This document shows positions 17,416 through 25,104 of a stretch of DNA of 64,000 bases, in pieces. Positions within the stretch are counted from its first letter, which is position 1, and each line of letters starts with the position of its first letter. The position numbers and the translations under genes are program-made. This stretch comes from Rhodococcus sp. HM1 (GTDB lineage Bacteria > Actinomycetota > Actinomycetes > Mycobacteriales > Mycobacteriaceae), in the NCBI RefSeq assembly GCF_023218075.1, contig NZ_JALPTB010000017.1:1-64000 (forward strand). The letters run 5' to 3'. Below the pieces are notes generated by a model. It saw only the letters and a list, made by a program, of their open reading frames with translations, was not told the origin of the DNA and ran no database searches.

Positions 17416-18188
17416 GAAAAGGGGCGCTTCGCCCGTGTGCCTTTGTGGCGGTCGGAGGCGCCACAAAGGCACACGGGCGGCTGAGCCGCACGGCAGACCA
17501 GCATGCGGTCGGCGCCCTTCTGGAAGCGGTAGTCGACCTCGACGACTTCACCGGCGATGTTCCGTCCCCGAAGCTCCGCGAGCAACTCGTCCAGGCGCGG
17601 ATAGAGAACCGACGATCCCGAGGCCACGAGCGGAAAGATCCGCACCTCGCCGCTGGCGACGCGCACGAGTTCGACGATCGCGTCGACGTGGAAGGCGTGG
17701 TCGAGGCGGTCGGAATAGCTGAACAGCAGGTGTGAACTGAGCACGAGGTCGAAGCTGTCGTCCGCGAACGGCAGGGACGGCAAGCGCCCGGCGACGTAGT
17801 GCTGCGGGTGCCGGCTCATGTCGGCGGCGAACTTCCGGACCGCGTACTGCCGGACGCGCCGGTGCTCGTCCGGGTCGACGAAGAACGTCCAGTCGTACTC
17901 GTCGGCGTGAGCGCGGACGTATCGGTCACCGCGGTCGGTCTCGGCTGCCGCGACGGCGGCCAGTTCTTCCGCTCCGTTACCGAAATAGGCCGTGTCACAT
18001 GCAGTTACATCGCCGCCGCGGTCGTTCACTTCGCCGGTGAACCCGGCCGCACCTCCAGGGCAGTCCAAGATCCGTCGGAACAGGTCGTCGGCGGTGAGGC
18101 CGAACATCGCCCGGTACTCGTCCAGCGAACGGGAACTGATCAGCATCTCTCCGATACCGCCGGCCGGAACAGGATCGTCGTGGGTCAT
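17412..18188 (-). CDS. Class I SAM-dependent methyltransferase-like protein with palindrome-encoded tail
   Basis: A 258-residue protein. The N-terminal half holds DDLFRRILDCPGGAAGFTGEV and DVTACDTAYFG, which look like the SAM-binding motif I/II region, and RLPSLPFADDSFDLVLSSHLLFSYSDRLDH (about 145-175) is a typical motif IV. The substrate is unknown. GAGGAACC lies 4 bases before the ATG. The last 20 residues (PVCLCGASDRHKGT and onwards) are encoded by the palindrome at 17431-17478 and by the furA -35 region, so the natural end was probably near DRMLVCRAA and the tail was gained by insertion of the repeat. The stop codon lies inside the furA -35 element. Confidence 0.72.
   Translation of the reverse strand: MTHDDPVPAGGIGEMLISSRSLDEYRAMFGLTADDLFRRILDCPGGAAGFTGEVNDRGGDVTACDTAYFGNGAEELAAVAAAETDRGDRYVRAHADEYDWTFFVDPDEHRRVRQYAVRKFAADMSRHPQHYVAGRLPSLPFADDSFDLVLSSHLLFSYSDRLDHAFHVDAIVELVRVASGEVRIFPLVASGSSVLYPRLDELLAELRGRNIAGEVVEVDYRFQKGADRMLVCRAAQPPVCLCGASDRHKGTRAKRPFS
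17431..17478. repeat. GTGTGCC-family palindrome, copy 2
   Basis: GCCCGTGTGCCTTTGTGGCG pairs perfectly over 20 bp with its complement, around the 8-base loop GTCGGAGG. Unlike the other copies it lies within a coding region, forming the 3' end of the methyltransferase gene immediately upstream of the furA promoter. Confidence 0.9.
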
Positions 18189-18387
18189 GGGTGGTTCCTC
18201 TCGAATCGAGGCCACCTCACCGGACGTGCCGCCACCGTCCAGGAAGCGAGCGTGATCGACCGCGGAAGAGGCGGCCGGAAAGCACAGTCGACGGGCCGCT
18301 AGGAGTACGGCCACCAACGCTGCGTCACGGTAATCACCGCTCCATTGGAGCACGGCGAGAGATGGTTCGGCAATCGGCCGAACTGCT

Positions 18388-18393
18388 ACGCTG
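18388..18393 (+). promoter_or_regulatory. Probable -10 of the trpS attenuator transcript
   Basis: TACGCT lies exactly 6 bases before the GTG of the Trp leader peptide, the spacing of leaderless actinobacterial promoters. A perfect TTCGGC/GCCGAA inverted repeat (18367-18383) lies just upstream and may be an operator; no clear -35 is seen. Confidence 0.5.
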
Positions 18394-18399
18394 GCCGGG

Positions 18400-18450
18400 T
18401 GATCGTCATCCGACAGGCATGGTGGTGGCTGCGCCGGCAGCCCAATTGAC
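18400..18450 (+). CDS. Tryptophan leader peptide of trpS attenuator
   Basis: A 16-residue frame, (V/M)IVIRQAWWWLRRQPN, with three consecutive TGG codons at 18421-18429 and a TGA at 18448. It starts with GTG directly behind a -10-like TACGCT, so its mRNA is probably leaderless. The codon run is placed so that a ribosome stalled for charged tRNA-Trp covers the first arm of the hairpin at 18428-18443. This is the arrangement of a classical amino-acid attenuator, located 86 bases before the trpS start. Confidence 0.78.
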
Positions 18451-18479
18451 CATGTCCGCGGGCTGTACGCAGCCCGCGA
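18428..18479 (+). promoter_or_regulatory. Transcription attenuator upstream of trpS
   Basis: Segment 1 GGCTGC (18428-18433) pairs with segment 2 GCAGCC (18438-18443). Segment 2, extended as CAGCCC, can instead pair with segment 3 GGGCTG (18461-18466), and segment 3 pairs with segment 4 in the terminator-like hairpin CGCGGGCTG-TACG-CAGCCCGCG (18458-18479). Stalling on the Trp codons masks segment 1 and frees 2 to pair with 3, preventing the terminator. The U-run after the hairpin is weak. Confidence 0.72.
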
Positions 18480-18535
18480 TCGTCGTCCGACCAGATCGAG
18501 GTTCGTGCAGCCCCTGACCATTTCAGGAGCAGTAC

Positions 18536-19576
18536 ATGACTTCCCTTGCCACCAGCGTCGAACGCAGCGAGACTCTTCGCACCGACGTCGCCGCGAACCC
18601 TGGTCGATATCGGGTTCTGACCGGTGAAAGACCAACGGGCCCATTGCATCTGGGACACTACTTCGGCACCGTCGCCGAGCGTGTGCGTCTGCACGACTCG
18701 GGCGTGGACACCTTCGTCGTCCTCGCGGACTACCAGGTCGTCACCGACCGCGATGCCATCGGCCGGGTCCGGGACAACGTCTACAGCGCAGTCCTGGACT
18801 ATCTGGCCGCCGGGATCGACCCCGATCGGGCCACGATCTTCACCCACTCCGCGGTGCCGGCACTGAACCAGCTGATGCTGCCGTTCCTGAGCCTGGTCAC
18901 CGAAGCCGAACTGCACCGCAACCCGACCGTCAAGGCCGAGCATGCCGCCTCGGGCCGCGCGCTCAGCGGCCTGCTGTTGACGTATCCGGTGCACCAGGCC
19001 GCCGACATCCTGTTCTGCAAGGGCAATCTGGTCCCGGTCGGAAAGGACAACCTGCCCCATGTGGAACTGACCCGGGTGATCGCCCGGCGGTTCAACGACC
19101 GCTACGGGGCGGTGTTTCCGGAGCCGCAGGCGCTGCTCACCTCCAGCCCGGAAGTACCCGGCCTGGACGGACGGAAGATGTCCAAGTCGTACGGCAACGC
19201 GATCACGTTGTCGATGACCGCCGACGAGACAGCCGCGGTGATCCGCAAGGCCCCGACCGATTCGGATCGGCGGATCACCTTCGACCCCGTCGCCCGCCCC
19301 GGGGTCTCGGCGCTGCTGACCACTACGGCGCTGTGCACGGGCAGCGACGAGCACGAGATCGCCGACACGATCGGCGACGCCGGGGCCGGAGCACTGAAGA
19401 AGATCGCCACGGAGGCCGTCAACGACTTCCTTGCCGCACACCGTCGTCGGCGCGACGACCTCGCCGGGAACCCGGACCACGTCCACGCAGTCCTGCGGGA
19501 GGGTAACCGACGCGCCTGCGAGATCGCCGAGCAGACACTCGCCGAGGTACGAACCGCGATGGGAACGATGTACTGA
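18536..19576 (+). CDS. trpS: Tryptophanyl-tRNA synthetase, probably the auxiliary inducible form
   Basis: A 346-residue class I synthetase that charges tRNA-Trp. The HIGH motif is GPLHLGHY (residues 35-42) and the KMSKS loop is intact (214-218); length is normal for bacterial TrpRS. AGGAG lies 6 bases before the ATG. The gene is preceded by a Trp-Trp-Trp leader peptide and attenuator, as in the auxiliary, indolmycin-resistant TrpRS gene of Streptomyces coelicolor, where poor Trp-tRNA charging induces the second enzyme. That this is a second, antibiotic-resistant copy is inference; the rest of the genome would have to be checked. It stands alone between a methyltransferase and a TTHB210-like gene. 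Confidence 0.93.
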   Translation: MTSLATSVERSETLRTDVAANPGRYRVLTGERPTGPLHLGHYFGTVAERVRLHDSGVDTFVVLADYQVVTDRDAIGRVRDNVYSAVLDYLAAGIDPDRATIFTHSAVPALNQLMLPFLSLVTEAELHRNPTVKAEHAASGRALSGLLLTYPVHQAADILFCKGNLVPVGKDNLPHVELTRVIARRFNDRYGAVFPEPQALLTSSPEVPGLDGRKMSKSYGNAITLSMTADETAAVIRKAPTDSDRRITFDPVARPGVSALLTTTALCTGSDEHEIADTIGDAGAGALKKIATEAVNDFLAAHRRRRDDLAGNPDHVHAVLREGNRRACEIAEQTLAEVRTAMGTMY

Positions 19577-19712
19577 TGCGACCGGCCACCCCTCGCCGCG
19601 GTCGCCGGGATCGGGTTGCCGCGACACTCGGATGCCGAGGCCCGGACGCACTCGGAACACCCGACGATCACGAATCGATCTACCGCGCCCGCGCCCGCCC
19701 GACGCGCAGTTA

Positions 19713-19732
19713 GTATCCGAAACGACGGATAC
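19713..19732. promoter_or_regulatory. Inverted repeat upstream of second TTHB210-like gene
   Basis: GTATCCG and CGGATAC form a perfect 7-bp repeat around AAACGA, about 27 bases before the ATG at 19760. The position suits an operator or a promoter-proximal hairpin. Confidence 0.45.
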
Positions 19733-19759
19733 CCCCGCGTCGGAAATCGAGGGCTGTAC

Positions 19760-20557
19760 ATGGTGATTCGACCCTGCGCGCGCCTGCTCGCCGTGATCGC
19801 CGCCGCAGGGTGCCTCGGATTGTTCGTGACTCCCGCGACCGCGGCCGGTGGGGGCATTTCCGGCCTGGTCGAGGGCCCCACGCGTCCCGTCGGGGCGGGC
19901 AACGCCCGCGCGTACGTCACCCTCGACGACGACGGCACGCCGGCCACGATCGGGGTCAGGCTCGACGCGGCCACGCTCGACGAACTGCCCGACGGCCTGC
20001 TGCCGACCACCGAGGAGTACGTGCTCGAGCTGCCCGAGCAGGCGAAGGCCACGCCGTTCGACCACGTCACCGTCGACTGGAATTCGCACGGCCACAACCC
20101 CGAGCACGGTTTCGACGTGCCGCACTTCGACGTGCATTTCTATCTGCTCGACAGGGCCACGGTGTCCACGATCGACCCGTTCGTCCCCGGCTACGTCCAG
20201 GCAGCCACCACCCTGCCGGACCCGAGATACCTGCCCGCGGGCTACGCACCGAGCGGGGATCCGCTGATGTCGACGGTTCCGCGCATGGGACTGCACTGGG
20301 TCGACACCGCCGAATCGGGACACCACCTCACCGAGACGGTGTTGTACGGCACGTGGAACGGACGGCAGGTGTTCGTCGAACCGATGATGAGCCGCGACTG
20401 GCTCGCGGCCCGGCCGCTGTTGCACGAGCAGCTGCCGCAACCCGAGGCATACCAGCGCACCGGCCTCTACCCCACCACGTACGCGGTGTGGTGGGACGAG
20501 GCGGCCCGGACGTACACGATCGAACTCGGCGGACTGACAATGCGCGAGGCGTCGTAG
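19760..20557 (+). CDS. Secreted TTHB210-like (DUF5602-type) protein, second copy
   Basis: A 265-residue exported protein and paralogue of the lipoprotein at 1301-2125. It has a signal peptide with likely signal-peptidase-I cleavage at ATA-AG near residue 28; a Cys in AAAGC could be acylated but the lipobox is poor. The shared blocks are FDHVTVDWNSHGHNPEHGF, VPHFDVHFY, YLPAGYAP and EPMMSRDWLA, and both end with the same residues (MREAS versus LREAS). The clustered His residues suggest metal binding. GAGGG lies 6 bases before the ATG. It is a single gene ending at a strong hairpin. Function is unknown for the family. Confidence 0.75.
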   Translation: MVIRPCARLLAVIAAAGCLGLFVTPATAAGGGISGLVEGPTRPVGAGNARAYVTLDDDGTPATIGVRLDAATLDELPDGLLPTTEEYVLELPEQAKATPFDHVTVDWNSHGHNPEHGFDVPHFDVHFYLLDRATVSTIDPFVPGYVQAATTLPDPRYLPAGYAPSGDPLMSTVPRMGLHWVDTAESGHHLTETVLYGTWNGRQVFVEPMMSRDWLAARPLLHEQLPQPEAYQRTGLYPTTYAVWWDEAARTYTIELGGLTMREAS

Positions 20558-20577
20558 GGGTCAGCCGACGGGGAAGA

Positions 20578-20607
20578 CAGCCGCGCGCGGTCGCCCACGC
20601 GCGGCTG
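20578..20607. terminator. Bidirectional hairpin between convergent genes
   Basis: CAGCCGCGCG and CGCGCGGCTG pair perfectly over 10 bp with a 10-base loop, between the ends of the TTHB210-like gene and the ADC-like gene. Confidence 0.7.
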
Positions 20608-20630
20608 CCTCCTGCCTCCGCCGATCCGCG

Positions 20631-21260
20631 CTACCGACCCGGCCCCGTACTCATCCGACCCCGTGTGATGACGATGCCGTGATGGGTTCCGGCCCGCAGC
20701 CACCGGTCGAGCGTCGGACCGCCGGCCTGCACCTCCACCCGGGCGTACCGGAAGCGGCCGCGCAGCTTGGCCGTCGCCCGCAACAGTCCCCCGCCGTCGA
20801 GGGGCTGCGCGAACGTCAGCCCCCCGGCGATGGGCAGCTCGGGACCCCTGGGCGATGCCGTGGTCGTCACCTTCCACGACTCACCCGTCGCCGAGAACGT
20901 CCGGGTGACGTCGCCGGCGAACTCCGCAAGCACCTTCGGCAGATGCCAGTGGGTCCGGCCGCCGTGCACCGACGGCTCCGAGTCGACGGCGATGAACGGC
21001 ACCGCCATCGACGGAATCACGCCCGGTCGCAGCACCGGGCTGGCCAGGATCTCCCGGTAGGGCCCGACCGGCGACTCGAGGTAGTCCACCATCATCGCGA
21101 GGGTGAACGGCAGCGTCGTCCCGCCCGGCCCGAACTGCGCCGCGTCGGGGGTACTGCGGTGCCACCACAGGGTCGCGCGCACGGCCGCCGGCCAGGGCGG
21201 CGGGGGCGAGACCGGCCAGTCCTCCCGGTCCGTGCTGCTCTCAGGCACGCTCCACAGCAT
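20631..21260 (-). CDS. Acetoacetate decarboxylase-like domain protein
   Basis: A 209-residue protein whose middle resembles the acetoacetate-decarboxylase superfamily: an early WWHRST, then VGPYREILASPVLRPG, MAVPFIAVDSEPSVHGGRTHWHLPKVLAEF (the conserved G-R-x-x-W-x-x-P-K-x-L-A block, residues about 85-115). The Lys of PKVLAEF is not where the Schiff-base Lys of true decarboxylases lies, so another reaction is likely. Its ATG overlaps the end of choD by 20 bases, with GAGAGG upstream, so it is translated from the same TetR-controlled transcript as the Baeyer-Villiger enzyme and ChoD. It could process a product of these oxidations; this is inference. Confidence 0.65.
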   Translation of the reverse strand: MLWSVPESSTDREDWPVSPPPPWPAAVRATLWWHRSTPDAAQFGPGGTTLPFTLAMMVDYLESPVGPYREILASPVLRPGVIPSMAVPFIAVDSEPSVHGGRTHWHLPKVLAEFAGDVTRTFSATGESWKVTTTASPRGPELPIAGGLTFAQPLDGGGLLRATAKLRGRFRYARVEVQAGGPTLDRWLRAGTHHGIVITRGRMSTGPGR

Positions 21261-22956
21261 GTGCAGGTTCCTCTCGGCGGACGGTGGGTACGGGCAACAG
21301 CAGCGCGGCCGGAGCGTCGGCGGGCACCGCCGGCCGGACCGGCGCCACCGGCGCCACGGGGACGTAGCCCTCCCCGAGCGCGGGGCGGGTGTCGGCTTCA
21401 CCCTTGTTGGGCCACAGGGCCATCGCGCGTTCGGCCTGCGCGGTGATGGTGAGCGAGGGGTTCACACCCAGGTTCGCGCTGACCGCCGAGCCGTCGACGA
21501 CGTGCAGCCCCGGATGGCCGTACGCGCGCAGGTACGGGTCGACGACGCCGGTGTCCGGCGAGTCGCCGATGACGCAGCCACCGAGGAAGTGGGCGGTCAT
21601 CGGAATGTTCACCAGGTCGGCGATCGAGCCTCCCGCATCACCGTCGAGCTTGTCCGCGACCCGCCGGATCGCCTCGTGCCCCACCGGGATCCACTCCGGC
21701 GGCGGTTCCCCCGGTCCGGGCTTGCTCGTCACACCGCGACCGAACGGGCTTCGGCGGCTGCGTAATTCGAGCGAGTTGTCGTCGGTCTGCATGACGAGCG
21801 CGATCACGGTGCGTTCGGACCAGTGCCGCACCGACAGACTGCGGAAGAACGCGCCCGGGTTGCGGGCGGCGACACCGAAGAACTTCACCAGGCGCGGTGC
21901 GCGACCGCCGCCGTCGGTGAGCAGTGCCTGCAGCAGGCCGATGGCGTTGCTGCCCTTGCCGTATCGGACGGGCTCGATGTGCGTGTGGTCGTCCGGGTGG
22001 AACGACGACGTGATCGCCACGCCGCGGGTGTAGTCGATCGTGGTGTCCTGCGCGGACGCGGCGAGCACCGCCTCCGAGTTGGTGCGCACGACCGTGCCGA
22101 GGCGGGGCGACAGGTTCGGCAGCGCACCGGTCTCCTGCATCGCGAGCAGCAACCGCGCGGTGCCGTACGTGCCGGCCGCGACGACGACCTGATCTGCGGA
22201 GAAGACCTTGCGGCGCTTACGGATCCGGTTGGTGCTCTTCGTGTGGATCTCGTAGCCGCCACCCTCCCGCGGACGTACCTCGGTGACGGTCGTGAGCGGA
22301 TGGACGGTCGCACCGGCCTTCTCGGCGAGGTACAGGTAGTTCTTGACGAGGGTGTTCTTGGCCCCGACCCGGCAGCCGGTCATGCACCCACCGCATTCGG
22401 TGCAGCCGGTGCGCTCGGGCCCGGCACCGCCGAAGAACGGATCCGGCACGGTCTCGCCGGGCGTTCCGAAGAACACGCCGACCGGCGTGGTCGTGAAGGT
22501 CTCACCGACACCCATGTCCTCGGCGACCGAGCGCATCACCTCGTCGGCGGGAGTGGTCGACGGATTGGGGCGGGCCCCGAGCATCTTCGCGGCCTGGTCG
22601 TAGTACGGCCCGAGTTCGGCTTCCCAGTCGGTGATGTGCCCCCACTGGGGATCCTGGAAGAACGCCGACGGCGGCCGGTAGAGCGTGTTGGCGTAGTTGA
22701 GCGATCCTCCGCCGACCCCTGCGCCGGCCATCACCAGTACGTCGGGAAGCAGGTGGATGCGCTGGATGCCGTAGCAGCCGAGGGCCGGTGCCCACAGGTA
22801 CTTGCGCAGCCGCCAGCTGGTCTTCGGCAGCTCGTCGTCGCTGAACCGCCGCCCGGCCTCGAGGACACCGACGCGGTAGCCCTTCTCGGTCAGCCGCAGT
22901 GCCGAGACGCTGCCGCCGAAGCCCGAGCCGATCACGAGCACGTCGTAATGGGTCAT
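21241..22956 (-). CDS. choD: GMC-family oxidoreductase, ChoD-like
   Basis: A 571-residue flavoprotein similar to M. tuberculosis ChoD (Rv3409c), annotated as putative cholesterol oxidase. The dinucleotide motif GSGFGGS lies at residues 10-16, VMAGAGVGGGSLNYAN near 80 is the GMC signature, a Cys-rich stretch CTECGGCMTGCRVGAKNT follows near residue 190, and HFLGGCVIGDSPDTGVVD and NPSLTITAQAERA complete the C-terminal domain. The start overlaps the stop of the upstream monooxygenase (ATGA). No signal peptide is seen, unlike the other cholesterol oxidase in the window. The C-terminal 60 residues are Pro/Ala-rich and probably disordered. Steroid substrate is likely but unproven. Confidence 0.82.
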   Translation of the reverse strand: MTHYDVLVIGSGFGGSVSALRLTEKGYRVGVLEAGRRFSDDELPKTSWRLRKYLWAPALGCYGIQRIHLLPDVLVMAGAGVGGGSLNYANTLYRPPSAFFQDPQWGHITDWEAELGPYYDQAAKMLGARPNPSTTPADEVMRSVAEDMGVGETFTTTPVGVFFGTPGETVPDPFFGGAGPERTGCTECGGCMTGCRVGAKNTLVKNYLYLAEKAGATVHPLTTVTEVRPREGGGYEIHTKSTNRIRKRRKVFSADQVVVAAGTYGTARLLLAMQETGALPNLSPRLGTVVRTNSEAVLAASAQDTTIDYTRGVAITSSFHPDDHTHIEPVRYGKGSNAIGLLQALLTDGGGRAPRLVKFFGVAARNPGAFFRSLSVRHWSERTVIALVMQTDDNSLELRSRRSPFGRGVTSKPGPGEPPPEWIPVGHEAIRRVADKLDGDAGGSIADLVNIPMTAHFLGGCVIGDSPDTGVVDPYLRAYGHPGLHVVDGSAVSANLGVNPSLTITAQAERAMALWPNKGEADTRPALGEGYVPVAPVAPVRPAVPADAPAALLLPVPTVRREEPAHAVERA

Positions 22957-24458
22957 GCGTTCACCTGCTCGGCGGCGGGGCGCGCCACGTAGTTCTCGGA
23001 GTCGAAACGCCGGGTCGCCTGCCGGAACTTCCACGTGAAGGTCGGCCACATCACGGAGTTGCGGCCCTTACGGTCCAGGTACCAGCTCTGGCATCCGCCC
23101 GCGTTCCAGATCGTATCGGCGAGCATCGGATCCAGTCCGGAGTTGTAGCGTCGCTGCGCGCCGTCGGTCACCTCGACGGAACTCAGCCGTCGGGTGCGCA
23201 TCGTGCGGATCGCGTCGGCGATGTAGGTGGCCTGCGATTCGAGCATGTACACGATGGAGCTGTGGCCGAGGTTGGTGTTCGGTCCGTACATGAGGAACAG
23301 GTTCGGGAACCCGTGCACCGCCGTGCCGAGGTGCGCGGACGGGCTGCCGTTCCACGTCTCGGCGAGGGTGCGTCCACTGGTACCCCGAATGTGCTGGGCC
23401 ACAGGAGGTTCGGTCGGCGTGAAGCCGGTGCCGAAGATGATCGCGTCGACCTCGTACTCGTTGCCCTTGTCGTCGACGACGGCGTTCCCGGTGACCGCGG
23501 TGAGACCGGAGGCGACCACGGTGACATCGGGCCGGGTGATCGCGGGGAACCAGTCGTTGGACAACAGGATCCGCTTGCACATGATCCGGAAGTTCGGCTC
23601 GAGCTTCGCGCGCAGCTCGGGATCGGCGACCTGCTTCGCGAGGATGGACCGCGCCCGGCGTTCGAACAGCGGCACGATCCACTTGCGCGCGAACGGCTTG
23701 GTCATCCCGACCACGTAGGTTTCCTTCTGGCCGTAGACGGCCGCACGGACCAGCTTCTGCGCCGCCGGGACCCGGCGATAGAGCGCTTTGACCGGAGCCG
23801 CGATCGTGTGGTCGTGCTTGGGCATGACCCACGAGGCGGTCCGCTGGAAGAGGGTGAGGTGCGCGACCTTGTCGACGATGGCGGGAACGAACTGGATCGC
23901 CGATGCTCCGGTACCGATCACGGCGACCCGCTTGCCGGTCAGGTCGTAGTCGTGGTTCCACTCGGCGGAGTGGAACATGGTGCCGCCGAACAGTTCCAGT
24001 CCCGGAACCTTCGGCAGGGTCGGAGTGGACAGGGCGCCGGTGGCGGCGACGAGGACGTCGGCGGTCAAGTCACCCTTGGAGGTCGACACGAGCCAGCTCC
24101 CCCGCGCGTCGTCCCACTGCGCATCGCGCAGTTCGCAGTCGAACACGGTCCGGTCGGCCACTCCGGTCTCACGTGCGACGCGGCGCAGGTAGGCGTAGAT
24201 CTCGGCCTGGGTGCCGTGGGCCTTCGACCAATCCGGCTCGGGCGCAAAGGAGAACGAGTACAGCGCGCTGGGCACGTCGCATGCGGCCCCGGGGTAGTTG
24301 TTCACCCGCCAGGTACCGCCGACGTCGTCCCCGCGTTCGATCACGACGACGTCCGCCTTCGGATCCTCGCGCAACAGCGTTGCGGCCATGCCGATTCCGC
24401 CGAACCCGGCGCCTACGACGAGGGTGTGCACGTGGGTGGGGAGCGTTGCCGAACTCAT
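22953..24458 (-). CDS. Baeyer-Villiger-type flavin monooxygenase
   Basis: A 501-residue NADPH- and FAD-dependent monooxygenase. GAGFGG (residues 16-21) binds FAD, GTGASA (182-187) binds NADPH, and F157-x-G-x-x-x-H163-x-x-x-W167 is the type I Baeyer-Villiger fingerprint. Relatives turn ketones (including steroid ketones) into esters or lactones, or oxidise N and S atoms. It overlaps TetR upstream and choD downstream by 4 bases each, so all are translated in concert. The operator at 25054-25077 probably controls them. Joint action with ChoD on a sterol or terpenoid ketone is inferred from context. Confidence 0.87.
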   Translation of the reverse strand: MSSATLPTHVHTLVVGAGFGGIGMAATLLREDPKADVVVIERGDDVGGTWRVNNYPGAACDVPSALYSFSFAPEPDWSKAHGTQAEIYAYLRRVARETGVADRTVFDCELRDAQWDDARGSWLVSTSKGDLTADVLVAATGALSTPTLPKVPGLELFGGTMFHSAEWNHDYDLTGKRVAVIGTGASAIQFVPAIVDKVAHLTLFQRTASWVMPKHDHTIAAPVKALYRRVPAAQKLVRAAVYGQKETYVVGMTKPFARKWIVPLFERRARSILAKQVADPELRAKLEPNFRIMCKRILLSNDWFPAITRPDVTVVASGLTAVTGNAVVDDKGNEYEVDAIIFGTGFTPTEPPVAQHIRGTSGRTLAETWNGSPSAHLGTAVHGFPNLFLMYGPNTNLGHSSIVYMLESQATYIADAIRTMRTRRLSSVEVTDGAQRRYNSGLDPMLADTIWNAGGCQSWYLDRKGRNSVMWPTFTWKFRQATRRFDSENYVARPAAEQVNA

Positions 24459-25030
24459 TTCATCACCAGCGCTTTCCAGACGGGGAGCAGCCGCTCCCGG
24501 AACTCACGATCGGATTCGGGGGTACGCATCAGGGAGGACACCGCGAAGCCGCGGGCCAGTTCGATACTCAGGTCGATGGCGTCCGGACTGATCCGGTCGC
24601 CCATGATCTCGAGGCAGCCGACGTGCAGGGCGTCGGACACCTTCCGCTCCAAGGGGATCATCGCCTCGTGCAGAGCGGGATCGGTGCGGGCGGCGACCCA
24701 CAGTTCGAGTGCCGCGTCGAACAACGGGCCGACGAACGCGTCGAACAGCGTCTCGAGCGCGCGGTCCGGTTCGGGCCGTGCCTCGAGGATCTCCGCGAGC
24801 CGTTTGTCGACGAGGTGCGCGACGGCGGCGACGACGAGCGACTCCTTGGTCGGGAAGTGGTGCAACTGGGCGCCGCGGGACACGCCGGCGCGTTTGGCGA
24901 TGCCCTGCGTGCTGGTGCCCGCGTATCCCAGTTCGACGAGGGAGTCGACGGCGGCGTCGAGCAACTTGGCTCTCGTCGCCGCGGTTCGCTGGGCCTGCGT
25001 GCGGGGCACACCGGCTGTGGTGTCGGTCAC
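24455..25030 (-). CDS. TetR-family regulator of the BVMO-choD operon
   Basis: A 191-residue TetR repressor. The N-terminal helix-turn-helix is AKLLDAAVDSLVELGYAGTSTQGIAKRAGVSRGAQLHHFPTKESLV; the rest is an all-helical ligand domain. The start is GTG at 25030; no ribosome site is seen, and a TACTCT hexamer 7 bases upstream suggests a leaderless message. A perfect palindrome covers the region just upstream, so the protein most likely represses itself and the three downstream genes, which overlap it. The ligand is probably a substrate of the monooxygenase. Confidence 0.87.
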   Translation of the reverse strand: MTDTTAGVPRTQAQRTAATRAKLLDAAVDSLVELGYAGTSTQGIAKRAGVSRGAQLHHFPTKESLVVAAVAHLVDKRLAEILEARPEPDRALETLFDAFVGPLFDAALELWVAARTDPALHEAMIPLERKVSDALHVGCLEIMGDRISPDAIDLSIELARGFAVSSLMRTPESDREFRERLLPVWKALVMK

Positions 25031-25053
25031 GAAACCGAGAGTAACGGTAAAAC

Positions 25054-25077
25054 TACAAACAGTCCAGACTGTTTGTA
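25054..25077. promoter_or_regulatory. TetR operator, perfect palindrome
   Basis: TACAAACAGTC and GACTGTTTGTA form a perfect 11-bp inverted repeat with a 2-base centre, 24-47 bases upstream of the tetR start. Symmetry and location are those of a TetR autoregulatory site. Confidence 0.8.
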
Positions 25078-25104
25078 ACTTTCTTTTCCGGGCTGCGAGG
25101 ACGG

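Noticed and set aside
18189-18644. Upstream extension of the methyltransferase frame
   Set aside because: It overlaps the trpS attenuator and has no methyltransferase sequence; the ATG at 18188 has a good ribosome site.
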